Shown: positions 9,064 to 17,857, counted from the stretch's first letter. The stretch: DNA of 64,000 nucleotides from Pseudomonas putida (GCF_028682475.1 NZ_JANHLE010000002.1:186001-250000), one strand, 5' to 3'. Numbers and translations: made by a program. Notes: generated by a model from the sequence alone, not told the origin.

Positions 9064-10209
9064 TCAGAATGTGAGTTCGGGTTCGCTGAAGATTTCAGTA
9101 TCTAGTTTTTCTAGGACGTCATAGATGTTGTCGATCTTTCCGCCCAAAACAGAGTAGCAGCCAGGCAGCGTGGCGTGTTTTTCAAATAGGATTGGCCGTC
9201 CGTCGTCCCCTTCGCTCTTTGTCAATACTGTTTTGACTTCGAATAGCGAGTCTAAGTACCTGGCATTCAGTACAGCCGGGATGTACCTGCCGACATCTCT
9301 GACCATGCGATCAACACGACTAGCCTGCTCGTAGGCGTCAAGTTTTTCATAGGGATTGACCCCTTGATGGTCATCCCAGTGCAAGTGAGGTGTATATCGA
9401 ACATGCGATAGAGTGTGAAGTCCGCGAGCGGGGAAAGGCATCATGGAGAAAAACGGGCCGTCCATTACCGTGATGCCAAGACCTTCTAGTGCGGGCGGCA
9501 TGCGCATGAGTGGCATTTCGGTGATTTCTTGTTTGAGGCTGCTTCGAACACCAGGGAAGTCACCCTTGAAATGGTTAAGGCCGCTGTAGGTGCAGTTGAA
9601 GAGATAGCGGCATGTAATCAGTTCTGATAGTCCCTGATTTGTCTCGATCACCACCTGCAATGGTGAGTTTGTGCCTTTGGATATTTTGACTGCTCGCGTC
9701 TGGCAGCGAATTTGGACGCCGCTTTCTGTCAATTCGCGCTCGGCCCAGCGAGCCAGTGTTGTCGAGTCAAAAGCGTATTCCTCAACGAGAAATACGTCCT
9801 CGATCAAGCGTGGTTCAAACAGTGCCCGTAACGCTGGGGTAGCTGGTTCAATTACCGAGCCTATATCACGACAAAAACGTTCGAATTGCCTGGCAGTAAC
9901 CTTCGAATTGCGCCGGGCGATAGCGTAGAGCTTTGTGAAGTCTTGTTTGACCGCCTCAGGCCAGTCTCTTACAAACTTTGGAAGGTTTACCCGGCTCCGA
10001 TAGGCGGTTGTGAAACTGCGAGGGTAGTGATACCCATTATGAACGCGAGCCTGGTTGTTGTACGAGGCGCGCTTTAGCAGTTCCGGTTCGCGCTCAATCA
10101 GGAGAACGCGCTTCAATCCGCGTTGTTTGGCAAGATAGACTGCGATTGCGGTGCCGTAAAACCCCCCGCCTATCACAACGGCTGTGTGCTCATGACAGGA
10201 GAGTGGCAT
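9064..10209 (-). CDS. FAD-dependent oxidoreductase (DAO family)
   Basis: 381 aa with an N-terminal dinucleotide-binding motif IGGGFYG (13-19) and the acidic end of the second strand (LIEREPELLKRASYNNQ), as in D-amino-acid-oxidase-like flavoproteins. A conserved-looking NNQARVHNGYHYP stretch follows. The C-terminus has a GGKIDNIYDV segment that could close the flavin site. There is no signal peptide or membrane helix, so it is probably cytoplasmic. Its start overlaps the upstream glycosyltransferase stop by 1 nt (TGATG on the minus strand). The context suggests oxidation of a sugar or amino substituent for the cassette's glycan. No precise reaction can be given. Confidence 0.75.
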   Translation of the reverse strand: MPLSCHEHTAVVIGGGFYGTAIAVYLAKQRGLKRVLLIEREPELLKRASYNNQARVHNGYHYPRSFTTAYRSRVNLPKFVRDWPEAVKQDFTKLYAIARRNSKVTARQFERFCRDIGSVIEPATPALRALFEPRLIEDVFLVEEYAFDSTTLARWAERELTESGVQIRCQTRAVKISKGTNSPLQVVIETNQGLSELITCRYLFNCTYSGLNHFKGDFPGVRSSLKQEITEMPLMRMPPALEGLGITVMDGPFFSMMPFPARGLHTLSHVRYTPHLHWDDHQGVNPYEKLDAYEQASRVDRMVRDVGRYIPAVLNARYLDSLFEVKTVLTKSEGDDGRPILFEKHATLPGCYSVLGGKIDNIYDVLEKLDTEIFSEPELTF

Positions 10210-11222
10210 CAGGACGAGCGCCCCTTGATCTTGCTTTGTTCGGTACTGATCTCTTCAATGTTTAATTTTTCAAGGCGTGTCATGCGTGCACTGGTGAATT
10301 CTTGTCCAACATGATAAAGCGGCCCTTCGTTCGACAGGCTAGCCATGTTCAGGATGTACTCCCCTAGTACTAGCAACACCAACGAAATCAGTAAAAACAT
10401 ACCTGATTGCTGTAGCGAAACACTAACCCAGCCCGGGGCGACATTCGGGTCGAGGACCCCTACGGCAAGTACATAGATTGAATACACCACGTTTGCGATT
10501 GCGCCGAACAGGGAGAGATAAGTTACTAAGCGCATTGGTGCGCGTGTAGTCGATACCAGCAATCGCATGCCCCGATCAATGCTCTCGCCCAGACGTTTTG
10601 ATGGTGATGACTTTGGTGTGGCGCTGTAATTGAGATAGGAGCGCGAAAATCCCCCCGTAGCGGGGAGATGGCGGTAAGTCATGGCCGGCTGTGCATGCTG
10701 GAGTATAAAATTGATGACACGTTTGCTGAGAACGCGGTACTGCGGTGCCTCTTTGGCAAGATTGACGCCATTGAGTTTGTTATAGAGTCCCTGAAATACT
10801 GCATCTGCGCTGCGGTAAGCAAGAGTTTGCGCGGGTTTCTGCTCATTGTGAGCAAACACCACATCTGCACCGTTTACTGCTTTTTCGAGCATCTGCGGCA
10901 CAAAACTGATGTCATCTATTAGCGGGTTGATCACGGCAACGAAGTCGCCGAGTGCATTTTCCAGTCCAACCCATGAGGCTGTATCTGTATCCACTTCCTT
11001 GGTCAGTGCATATACTTGCAGGTTGGCTAGCCCATTTTCCCCTGTGAGGTGTTTTAATGTAGCGATGCTATCGTCATCAGAGGCGTTGTCTACAATGATC
11101 AACTCGTAGTCGCTGACGATCGTAGATATGATTTTTGCGGCATCGGTCAGCGTTTTTTCAATATATTTTGATTGGTTGCGAACAACAAGTACTATGGAGA
11201 GAAAACAGGGGAAAAAGTCCAT
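10209..11222 (-). CDS. GtrB-like membrane glycosyltransferase (GT2)
   Basis: 337 aa. The GT2 core opens with LSIVLVVRN and has VDNASDD at 44-50; an acidic pair follows in VINPLIDD. Residues about 235-310 contain two to three membrane helices, the layout of GtrB/ArnC-type polyprenyl-phosphate glycosyltransferases. It is the first gene of the five-gene leftward operon ending with gtrA. It most likely transfers a sugar to undecaprenyl phosphate at the inner face of the membrane. The operon has two candidate lipid-carrier glycosyltransferases, which is unusual for a simple gtrAB pair. Confidence 0.75.
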   Translation of the reverse strand: MDFFPCFLSIVLVVRNQSKYIEKTLTDAAKIISTIVSDYELIIVDNASDDDSIATLKHLTGENGLANLQVYALTKEVDTDTASWVGLENALGDFVAVINPLIDDISFVPQMLEKAVNGADVVFAHNEQKPAQTLAYRSADAVFQGLYNKLNGVNLAKEAPQYRVLSKRVINFILQHAQPAMTYRHLPATGGFSRSYLNYSATPKSSPSKRLGESIDRGMRLLVSTTRAPMRLVTYLSLFGAIANVVYSIYVLAVGVLDPNVAPGWVSVSLQQSGMFLLISLVLLVLGEYILNMASLSNEGPLYHVGQEFTSARMTRLEKLNIEEISTEQSKIKGRSS

Positions 11223-12054
11223 TTCAATGGTGCTCTTTGGGTATGTTGAGTGAGAAATAATAGCGCGAAGAGATTTGTTTGCGAGGGGGTGGGGCTACCG
11301 AAAAAAAGTTAAAGTGTTGCCGCGTTCCGTTGAGCGCGATAGGTAGAGCAGGAGGAAAGGTGATACTCACACGAACTTTTCCTTCTAAGGATTACGCACC
11401 AGAGTTGTATAAGCGCAGTGACGCTCGGAATAACCTTCGACGACATCACTGAGGCGATCAATGAGGTTGGCGAGCTTTCAGATTTGAGTGAAGTTATCAC
11501 AAACCCTCGGGCTCCGGGAAGTTGTCGTGTCCCCGATTTTTCAGGTTTTGTACGTAAGAGCCTTGGGATTTCGGTACTGCCCGGCACTTGCCCTGCGGGC
11601 CTGGGCTAGGTGGAGTGAGAATACGACCAGGCCTGGCGGTGCGTTGGCTCGGTGAGTTGGGCTGCCACGCTTGAGGAGCTGTGAGTCCGCTATCGAGGAG
11701 CAAGCTCATCAAGGCGCGTGAGGGGAGGCTGGTTTTAGGGGTGCGCTAAACTGATACCGTACACTCCGGTGAAGGAAGGCTATGGGGGGAGACGCTCCAC
11801 TGCTCCCAACGTGCATTGTCACGTTGGCAAAAAGGCTGGTGGAGTTCGTCTCGCCTGTTGGTGTTATCCCCTGTTTGGTAATGTACTTTACGTACAGAAT
11901 TTTAAGAGGGGAATGTCGTCATATGGATGTTTTTGTATAGTTCCTAAAGGTATGCTGTTAGGCGGGAGGGAGCAGGCATCGTCAGTAAACGACCGTCAGT
12001 GTCCGCAGTAGCATGCGCTTTCCGTCTGCATGGGCATAAAACAGAGATACTCTA
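11223..12054. other. 832-nt divergent intergenic region between the gtr-like cassette and wbpV
   Basis: No convincing gene: the small open frames in both directions have no recognisable motif, and those around 11309-11712 look like degenerate or random sequence. It separates two divergent transcription units, so it should contain both promoters. I see a TGTAC-N5-GTACA inverted repeat at 11882-11896 and a -10-like TATGCT at 11951-11956 on the + strand, neither with a strong partner. It may be the remains of a gene lost during locus exchange; that is inference. Confidence 0.45.
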
Positions 12055-13026
12055 ATGGTTCGCAGGTCAATACTTGTAACAGGCGCTACTGGCTTCTTGG
12101 GCTCCGCGTTAGTCAGGTACCTGGCTTCATCCGAGAATTTTTCGGTACGCGCGCCCATCAGGAGTTTGACGGTTAGCTTTCCTATTGGTGTAGAGGTCGT
12201 ACCTGTCGGAAGCCTGGACGCTTCGACCAGTTGGTCCGAGGTGTTGGTAGGGGTTGAGGTCGTCGTGCACGCCTCAGCACGAGTACACATTATGGAGGAG
12301 GATTCCCAGGACCCTCTGGCTGAGTTTCGTAAGGTAAATGTCGAAGGCACGCTCAATCTCGCTCGTCAGGCTGTCGCTGCCGGAGCAAAGCGATTCGTTT
12401 TTCTCAGTTCAATCAAGGTCAATGGTGAGGGAACTTCTGCGGGTAGACCCTATCGGGCGGACGATGAACCCGCTCCGGTGGATGCGTATGGCCGCTCCAA
12501 GCTTGAGGCTGAGCTGGGTTTACTCGAATTGGCCGCATCGACAGGGCTGGAGGTGGTCATTATCCGACCTGTTCTTGTCTATGGTCCGGGTGTGAAAGCA
12601 AATTTTCTGCGCATGATGCATTGGTTATCCAAAGGCATCCCATTACCCTTGGGGGCGATTCATAACCGGCGCAGTTTTGTAGCGTTGGGGAACTTAATCG
12701 ATTTTATTGTCACTTGCATCGACCATCCACTGGCCGCGAATCAGACTTTTCTCGTTAGCGATGGTGAGGATGTGTCCACTACCGAATTGCTACGCAAGCT
12801 TTCCGATGGCTTGGGCAAGCCGTCGAGGTTGCTGCCGGTGCCCTCTTGGCTAATGTGCAGTGCGGCCGTTTTACTATCCCGCCAATCGGTTTTTGAGAGG
12901 TTATTCGGTTCACTACAAGTAGATATCAGTAAAAACCGAGAATTGTTGGGATGGACACCACCACTCAGTCTGGAGCAAGGTTTGAAACTGACAGCTCAAC
13001 ATTATCTGGAATCCAACCAATTATGA
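12055..13026 (+). CDS. wbpV: NAD-dependent epimerase/reductase WbpV/WbpK-like (UDP-sugar 4-ketoreductase)
   Basis: 323 aa extended SDR. TGATGFLG at 9-16 binds the cofactor; the catalytic Ser118/Ser119 and Tyr145-x3-Lys149 (in YGRSKLE) are present. Placed directly before wbpL and wbpM, it is the WbpV/WbpK-type enzyme that reduces the 4-keto sugar made by WbpM to UDP-D-QuiNAc or UDP-D-FucNAc. Sequence alone does not tell which epimer. Its TGA overlaps the wbpL ATG by 4 nt. The ribosome-binding site ahead of the ATG is weak. Confidence 0.85.
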   Translation: MVRRSILVTGATGFLGSALVRYLASSENFSVRAPIRSLTVSFPIGVEVVPVGSLDASTSWSEVLVGVEVVVHASARVHIMEEDSQDPLAEFRKVNVEGTLNLARQAVAAGAKRFVFLSSIKVNGEGTSAGRPYRADDEPAPVDAYGRSKLEAELGLLELAASTGLEVVIIRPVLVYGPGVKANFLRMMHWLSKGIPLPLGAIHNRRSFVALGNLIDFIVTCIDHPLAANQTFLVSDGEDVSTTELLRKLSDGLGKPSRLLPVPSWLMCSAAVLLSRQSVFERLFGSLQVDISKNRELLGWTPPLSLEQGLKLTAQHYLESNQL

Positions 13027-14051
13027 GTTTTTGGTGGCTTGTTCCTGTAGTCGCCGTTGTTTCCTTTTTTCTGACGGCAGCACTGCGTCGTTATGCGCTT
13101 TCCCGGAGCCTACTGGATATCCCCAACGCACGAAGCTCTCACTCCTTGCCTACCCCTCGAGGTGGTGGAGTGGCGATCGTGCTAGCTTTTATGGCTGCAC
13201 TGATCTGTTTGTATTGGTGGGGGGGGATTTCCAAGGCGATGTTCGTTGGCTCTTTCGGAGCTGCGGGGCTTATTGCTCTCATTGGATTCATGGATGATCA
13301 CGGGCACCTTGCCGCCCGTTGGCGGTTGTTGGGGCACTTTTTAGCTGCAGCATGGGCGCTGTTATGGTTGGGTGGGGTGCCGGCTATCGTCGTGTTTGGC
13401 GTACCTATTGAGCTCGGCTGGGCGGGTGCAGTGTTCGGACTTCTTTACTTGGTCTGGATGCTCAACCTTTATAACTTCATGGACGGAATAGATGGCATTG
13501 CCAGTGTTGAGGCCATATGTGTATGTATAGGAATCTGTCTGCTTTATGCGTTAACCGGACATCTGCACGCAGTTTGGGCTCCGCTCTTGCTTGCGGTAGC
13601 GGTAGCAGGGTTTCTGTTCTGGAATTTCCCGCCGGCGCGAATTTTCATGGGTGATGCGGGCAGTGGGTTCCTTGGCATAATGCTTGGCGTTTTTTCTCTT
13701 CAAGCGGCCTGGATGGCTCCTCAATTGTTCTGGGCGTGGTTGATACTGCTCGGCGTGTTTATTGTTGATGCCACATTCACTCTAGGTCGCCGCTTGTTGC
13801 GTGGCGACAGGATCTATGAAGCTCATCGCAGTCATGCTTATCAGTTCGCTTCGAGGCATTATGGCAGGCATCTGCCGGTTACCCTTGCAGTGGCAATAAT
13901 CAACCTGTGTTGGTTATTGCCGTTCGCTGCCGCAGTTGCTTGTTTTGGACTCGATGGCGCATTCGGGATGGTTGTGGCGTATGTGCCACTGTTGATATTG
14001 GCCGTTAGGTTTCGAGCGGGAGAGCAAGAGATCCATGATCGCGTCAACTAA
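13023..14051 (+). CDS. wbpL: WbpL-like initiating glycosyl-1-phosphate transferase (MraY/WecA family)
   Basis: 342 aa from the ATG at 13023, which overlaps the wbpV stop by 4 nt; an in-frame ATG at 12951 lies deep inside wbpV and is unlikely. The protein has about ten membrane helices and the family's cytoplasmic motifs: MDDHGHL, YNFMDGIDGIAS and FMGDAGSGFLG, with acidic residues that bind Mg2+. It transfers FucNAc/QuiNAc-1-phosphate to undecaprenyl phosphate, starting O-antigen synthesis. In P. aeruginosa WbpL initiates both the Wzy-dependent and the ABC-dependent polymer, which fits a locus that also encodes Wzm/Wzt. Confidence 0.92.
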   Translation: MSFWWLVPVVAVVSFFLTAALRRYALSRSLLDIPNARSSHSLPTPRGGGVAIVLAFMAALICLYWWGGISKAMFVGSFGAAGLIALIGFMDDHGHLAARWRLLGHFLAAAWALLWLGGVPAIVVFGVPIELGWAGAVFGLLYLVWMLNLYNFMDGIDGIASVEAICVCIGICLLYALTGHLHAVWAPLLLAVAVAGFLFWNFPPARIFMGDAGSGFLGIMLGVFSLQAAWMAPQLFWAWLILLGVFIVDATFTLGRRLLRGDRIYEAHRSHAYQFASRHYGRHLPVTLAVAIINLCWLLPFAAAVACFGLDGAFGMVVAYVPLLILAVRFRAGEQEIHDRVN

Positions 14052-14141
14052 CCCGCGAACCGCTTTTCGCAATAAGTCGATGATGAGTAATCGATGGCAC
14101 GTAAATTCGACTTTTCGCCGTTACGCGAGGGAGAGAGCCTG

Positions 14142-16151
14142 ATGGGCAATAGCGTCATTGATAAGGTTCGGGTGTTTCTGGTTGCACGACCCAGACGGCA
14201 AAAAAGGCTGATCCAGGTCGCCACAGATGTGGTGCTGATCTGGGTCGCATTGTGGCTGGCATTCATTGTGCGCTTGGGCATCGACGATCTCTACAATCCA
14301 CTCGAAGCGCATTTCTGGCTGTTCCTCAGTGCTCCCGTTGTCGCGATCCCTTTGTTTATCCGCTTCGGTATGTACCGAGCGGTCATGCGTTATTTTGGTA
14401 ACGACGCACTCATTGCCATTATCAAAGCGGTCAGCCTGTCTTCGCTCATTCTCGCCGTCGTGGTCTTCTGGTACAGCAACCATCAGGCGGTAGTTCCACG
14501 CTCGATCATCTTCAACTATTGGTGGTTGAGTCTGGTGATTATTGGCGGCCTGCGGTTGGCCATGCGTCAGTACTTCATGGGCGACTGGTTTTCCGCCACC
14601 CAGCACATACCGTTCACCAATCGTGATGATGGCTTGACCAAGGTCGCCGTATACGGCGCAGGCACTGCAGGCAACCAGTTGGTTGCCGCCCTGCGGATGG
14701 GGCGGATGATGCGACCCGTTGCCTTCATCGACGATGATAGTAGTATCACCGATCGGGTTATCTCCGGATTGCAGGTGTTCAAGCCTGAGCACATCCAGCA
14801 GATGATCGATATGACCGGGGCACAGGAAATCCTGCTGGCAATTCCGTCAACATCACGTGCTCGGCGCAGGGATATTCTGAGCCGTCTCGAAGGTTTTCCG
14901 CTGCATGTGCGTAGTGTGCCTGCATTTATGGACTTGGCCAGCGGACGGGTCAAGGTCGATGATATACAAGAGGTTGATATCGCCGACTTGCTCGGGCGCG
15001 ATGCGGTCCCTGCCCAAGAGGATCTCCTTGAACGCTGCATTAAAAGACAGTCGGTGCTGGTAACGGGGGCTGGTGGTTCCATTGGTTCGGAGCTGTGCCG
15101 CCAGATCATTGGGTTGGCGCCCACTACGCTACTGCTATTCGACCACAGCGAGTTCAATCTCTATAGCATCCTCGGTGAGCTTGAGCAGCGCGTTGCACGC
15201 GAGTCTTTGCCTGTCCGAGTGTTGCCTATCCTGGGGTCGGTGCGCAATCAACAGCAACTGCTGGATGTGATGAAAAGCTGGCATGTCGATACTGTTTATC
15301 ACGCTGCTGCTTACAAGCATGTACCGATGGTAGAGCACAATATTGCCGAAGGTATGCTCAATAATGTGATTGGCACGCTGAATACCGCTCAAGCCGCATT
15401 GCAAGCCGGTGTAGCCAACTTCGTTTTGATTTCCACCGACAAAGCCGTACGCCCGACCAATATCATGGGGAGTACTAAGCGGCTTGCCGAGATGACCTTG
15501 CAAGCGCTCAGCCGCGAATCCGCACCGGTGATGTTTGGTGATAACAGTAATGTTTCGCGGGTCAACAAGACCAGATTCACCATGGTGCGTTTTGGTAATG
15601 TGCTGGGATCTTCAGGTTCAGTGATCCCGCTTTTCCATAAGCAGATCAAGTCGGGTGGGCCGCTGACGGTGACCCATCCCAAGATCACCCGGTATTTCAT
15701 GACGATAGCGGAAGCCGCTCAATTGGTGATTCAGGCTGGCGCCATGGGGCAGGGCGGTGATGTATTCGTTCTGGACATGGGGGAACCGGTGAAAATCGTT
15801 GAGTTGGCCGAGAAGATGATCCATCTGTCAGGGTTGAGCGTACGTTCAGAGAGGAATCCGCAAGGCGATATTGCCATTGAATTCACGGGTTTGCGTCCAG
15901 GTGAAAAGCTCTATGAAGAGCTGTTGATCGGCGATAACGTCGATGCTACCCAACATCCGATGATAATGAGCGCGCATGAGGATCACCTTCTATGGGATAT
16001 GCTGAAGGAGCGTCTCGCAGAGCTGCTGGCGGCTATTTCTAACGATGATTACGGTCGTGTTCGCCAATTGTTGCGTGAAACCGTTAGCGGCTACAGCCCG
16101 GATGGGGAAATAGTCGATTGGATCTACCAGCAGCGCCGCCTGGAGCCCTGA
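14142..16151 (+). CDS. wbpM: WbpM, membrane-bound UDP-GlcNAc 4,6-dehydratase
   Basis: 669 aa from the ATG at 14142, preceded by a strong GAGGGAGAG site; this length fits P. aeruginosa WbpM (665 aa as I recall). An in-frame ATG at 14094 would add 16 residues. Four N-terminal membrane helices (about 25-135) precede two Rossmann units: VYGAGTAG at about 171-178 and VTGAGGSIG at 307-315. The catalytic Tyr of SDRs is replaced by Met442 in the MxxxK pattern with Lys446, and STDK lies at 431-434, as in WbpM/FlaA1-type dehydratases. It makes the UDP-4-keto-6-deoxy-GlcNAc used by WbpV. Confidence 0.93.
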   Translation: MGNSVIDKVRVFLVARPRRQKRLIQVATDVVLIWVALWLAFIVRLGIDDLYNPLEAHFWLFLSAPVVAIPLFIRFGMYRAVMRYFGNDALIAIIKAVSLSSLILAVVVFWYSNHQAVVPRSIIFNYWWLSLVIIGGLRLAMRQYFMGDWFSATQHIPFTNRDDGLTKVAVYGAGTAGNQLVAALRMGRMMRPVAFIDDDSSITDRVISGLQVFKPEHIQQMIDMTGAQEILLAIPSTSRARRRDILSRLEGFPLHVRSVPAFMDLASGRVKVDDIQEVDIADLLGRDAVPAQEDLLERCIKRQSVLVTGAGGSIGSELCRQIIGLAPTTLLLFDHSEFNLYSILGELEQRVARESLPVRVLPILGSVRNQQQLLDVMKSWHVDTVYHAAAYKHVPMVEHNIAEGMLNNVIGTLNTAQAALQAGVANFVLISTDKAVRPTNIMGSTKRLAEMTLQALSRESAPVMFGDNSNVSRVNKTRFTMVRFGNVLGSSGSVIPLFHKQIKSGGPLTVTHPKITRYFMTIAEAAQLVIQAGAMGQGGDVFVLDMGEPVKIVELAEKMIHLSGLSVRSERNPQGDIAIEFTGLRPGEKLYEELLIGDNVDATQHPMIMSAHEDHLLWDMLKERLAELLAAISNDDYGRVRQLLRETVSGYSPDGEIVDWIYQQRRLEP

Positions 16152-16345
16152 ACGGCATAGTGGGGCCACACCTGAATCTGGGGGTTTTATCACATTTGCT
16201 AACGTTGTTTTGCCGCTACCTTTGCCCCATCCAGTCGGGTCGAAAGGCCTTTAATCCGAGGGATTGCGTCGAACATGCAGCTTTCGTCTGATTTGGTAAA
16301 AATTCCCCCGTGGGCCACAGTTTGACTCTCGAGCAGGGCGTTCTA

Positions 16346-16383
16346 GGTTTCAGAGGCAGCCAGGAAATGCTGCCTCTGAAACC
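16346..16383 (+). promoter_or_regulatory. Perfect 15-bp inverted repeat in the comEA leader
   Basis: GGTTTCAGAGGCAGC (16346-16360) is followed by an 8-nt loop and its exact complement (16369-16383). The hairpin ends just before the AGGAG site of comEA and has no T-tract after it. It could be a transcript-end or leader structure; role unproven. Confidence 0.6.
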
Positions 16384-16401
16384 ACCCCAGGAGTCTCTCT
16401 C

Positions 16402-16722
16402 ATGCGCAATACTGTCCTTTCCTACCTTCTTCTTCCTCTGTTCACCAGTGTGTCCTTGTCCTTGAGTGCCGCACCCCAGCCAATCGAAAACCCACAGCTA
16501 ACCGCTGTCGTAGAGCATCAAGTCGTTAAGTTGGACTTGAACACGGCCGACGTGATGACTCTCCAATCCACCCTGACCGGCATCGGAAAAACCAAAGCCG
16601 AAGCGATCGTTGCTCACCGAGAAGAGCACGGTGCCTTCAGCACGGTGGATGAGTTGCTGGAGATCAAGGGTATCGGTAAGGCCTTGCTCGATCGCAACCG
16701 CGACAAGCTCACCGTCAACTAG
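16402..16722 (+). CDS. comEA: ComEA-like helix-hairpin-helix DNA-binding protein
   Basis: 106 aa. A signal peptide or anchor occupies about residues 1-26, ending in an SLSAAP region. The C-terminal half has two helix-hairpin-helix motifs (GIGKTKAEAIV and IKGIGKALLDR) preceded by the LDLNTAD linker typical of ComEA. In competent bacteria the family binds incoming DNA in the periplasm. comEA next to wbpM is the usual right border of Pseudomonas O-antigen loci. AGGAG lies 8 nt upstream of the ATG, right behind a 15-bp hairpin. No other competence gene is nearby. Confidence 0.9.
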   Translation: MRNTVLSYLLLPLFTSVSLSLSAAPQPIENPQLTAVVEHQVVKLDLNTADVMTLQSTLTGIGKTKAEAIVAHREEHGAFSTVDELLEIKGIGKALLDRNRDKLTVN

Positions 16723-16732
16723 CGCTCCAAGA

Positions 16733-16762
16733 AAGGCCGGTCGTTGACCGGCCTTCTTGTTT
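16733..16762 (+). terminator. Rho-independent terminator of comEA
   Basis: AAGGCCGGTC (16733-16742), loop GTT, then GACCGGCCTT (16746-16755) and a T-rich tail CTTGTTT. It lies 10 nt after the comEA stop codon. Confidence 0.85.
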
Positions 16763-16864
16763 GGGCATGCCTTTGGTCGGCAGGATTTGTGTAAATATTA
16801 CGATGGTAATATTTTGCTTCAAGCAGATTCATCCTTCCCTAGCCAGTCCCAGGAGATCACCGTT

Positions 16865-17659
16865 ATGTCAGCTTCCTCGGTAACACCCACTGCGCTCGTC
16901 ACGGGCGCGTCTTCCGGAATCGGTGCGGTTTATGCGGAGCGTCTGGCTGCTCGTGGTCACGATCTGTTGTTGGTCGCGCGGGACCAACAGCGGCTTGAAG
17001 TCTTGGCGGCTGATCTACAGGCCCGGTACGGCATTAATGTCGAGGTATTGTCGGCAGATCTTGCGAAAGCGGTAGATCTGGCCCGTGTCGAGCAGCGTTT
17101 GCGCGATGATCCGAGCATCGGCGTATTGGTCAATAACGCCGGTATCGCCATGAGTGGCACCTTGGCGGACGCTACTGCTGCGCAGATCGATTCGTTGGTG
17201 GCGCTCAACATTGTCGCGCTAACACGTCTGGCTTCGGCCGCAGCCGCGCAGTTTGGCAAGGCCGGCCGCGGCACCATCATCAACATCGCCTCGGTCGTTG
17301 CCCTGGCGCCGGAGATGTTCAACGCGGTGTACAGCGCAAGCAAGGCCTATGTACTGAGCCTGACCCAGACGCTGCAAGGTGAGCTGAAAGACAAGGGCGT
17401 ACAGGTTCAGGCCGTGCTACCCGGAGTTACCCGCACCGAGATCTGGGAGCGCTCGGGTCTGGATGTTGCCCAGATCGATCCACAGATGGTGATGGAGGCC
17501 GGGGAGATGGTTGATGCGGCTTTACAGGGCCTGGACAGTCAGGAGTTGGTCACTATTCCATCGTTACCCGATGCTACGGACTGGCAGGCGTTTATCAAGG
17601 CGCGCGATGCGTTGAGGCCAAATTTGTCGCGCAGTTCTGCCGCAGCACGTTACAAGTGA
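16865..17659 (+). CDS. Short-chain dehydrogenase/reductase (SDR)
   Basis: 264 aa from the ATG at 16865, which has AGGAG 9 nt upstream; the longer frame from 16757 begins inside the comEA terminator and is rejected. Classical SDR: TGASSGIG at 14-21, NNAG motif, catalytic Ser and the Tyr-x3-Lys pair in YSASKAY. The substrate is not predictable. It stands alone between comEA and a convergent small membrane protein gene. An AT-rich stretch at 16795-16825 probably carries its promoter. Confidence 0.85.
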   Translation: MSASSVTPTALVTGASSGIGAVYAERLAARGHDLLLVARDQQRLEVLAADLQARYGINVEVLSADLAKAVDLARVEQRLRDDPSIGVLVNNAGIAMSGTLADATAAQIDSLVALNIVALTRLASAAAAQFGKAGRGTIINIASVVALAPEMFNAVYSASKAYVLSLTQTLQGELKDKGVQVQAVLPGVTRTEIWERSGLDVAQIDPQMVMEAGEMVDAALQGLDSQELVTIPSLPDATDWQAFIKARDALRPNLSRSSAAARYK

Positions 17660-17689
17660 TGCTGTGAGCAAGCCAGATGGCAGGTGGAT

Positions 17690-17857
17690 TTAGCGATCCT
17701 GCGCATCCTTGGCATCCATTTCAGCATTGCGTTCATGCACGCGTTTAAGCTGTTCTTCAGTCAGGGGCAGCTTTTTCGCGGTATCACGCAGCAGCATCAG
17801 GCCACCGACGATGGAGCCTATCGCGAGCACCAGAATCAACCAGGCATACCAGGGCAT
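17690..17857 (-). CDS. Small membrane protein, DUF2897-like (55 aa)
   Basis: Short gene read on the minus strand: one N-terminal membrane helix (PWYAWLILVLAIGSIVGGL, residues 2-20) followed by a charged, Glu/Lys-rich cytoplasmic tail ending in DAQDR. AAGGAGA stands 7 nt before the ATG. The layout matches the DUF2897 family of Pseudomonas, whose function is unknown. It is convergent with the SDR gene and divergent from pyrF. Confidence 0.8.
   Translation of the reverse strand: MPWYAWLILVLAIGSIVGGLMLLRDTAKKLPLTEEQLKRVHERNAEMDAKDAQDR

Noticed and set aside
11309..11712. Small frames of 60-90 codons read as remnants of a transposase
   Set aside because: No recognisable transposase motif, no terminal inverted repeats, no target duplication.
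11223..12054. JUMPstart/ops element upstream of the O-antigen genes
   Set aside because: No GGCGGTAG-type element found in either orientation.
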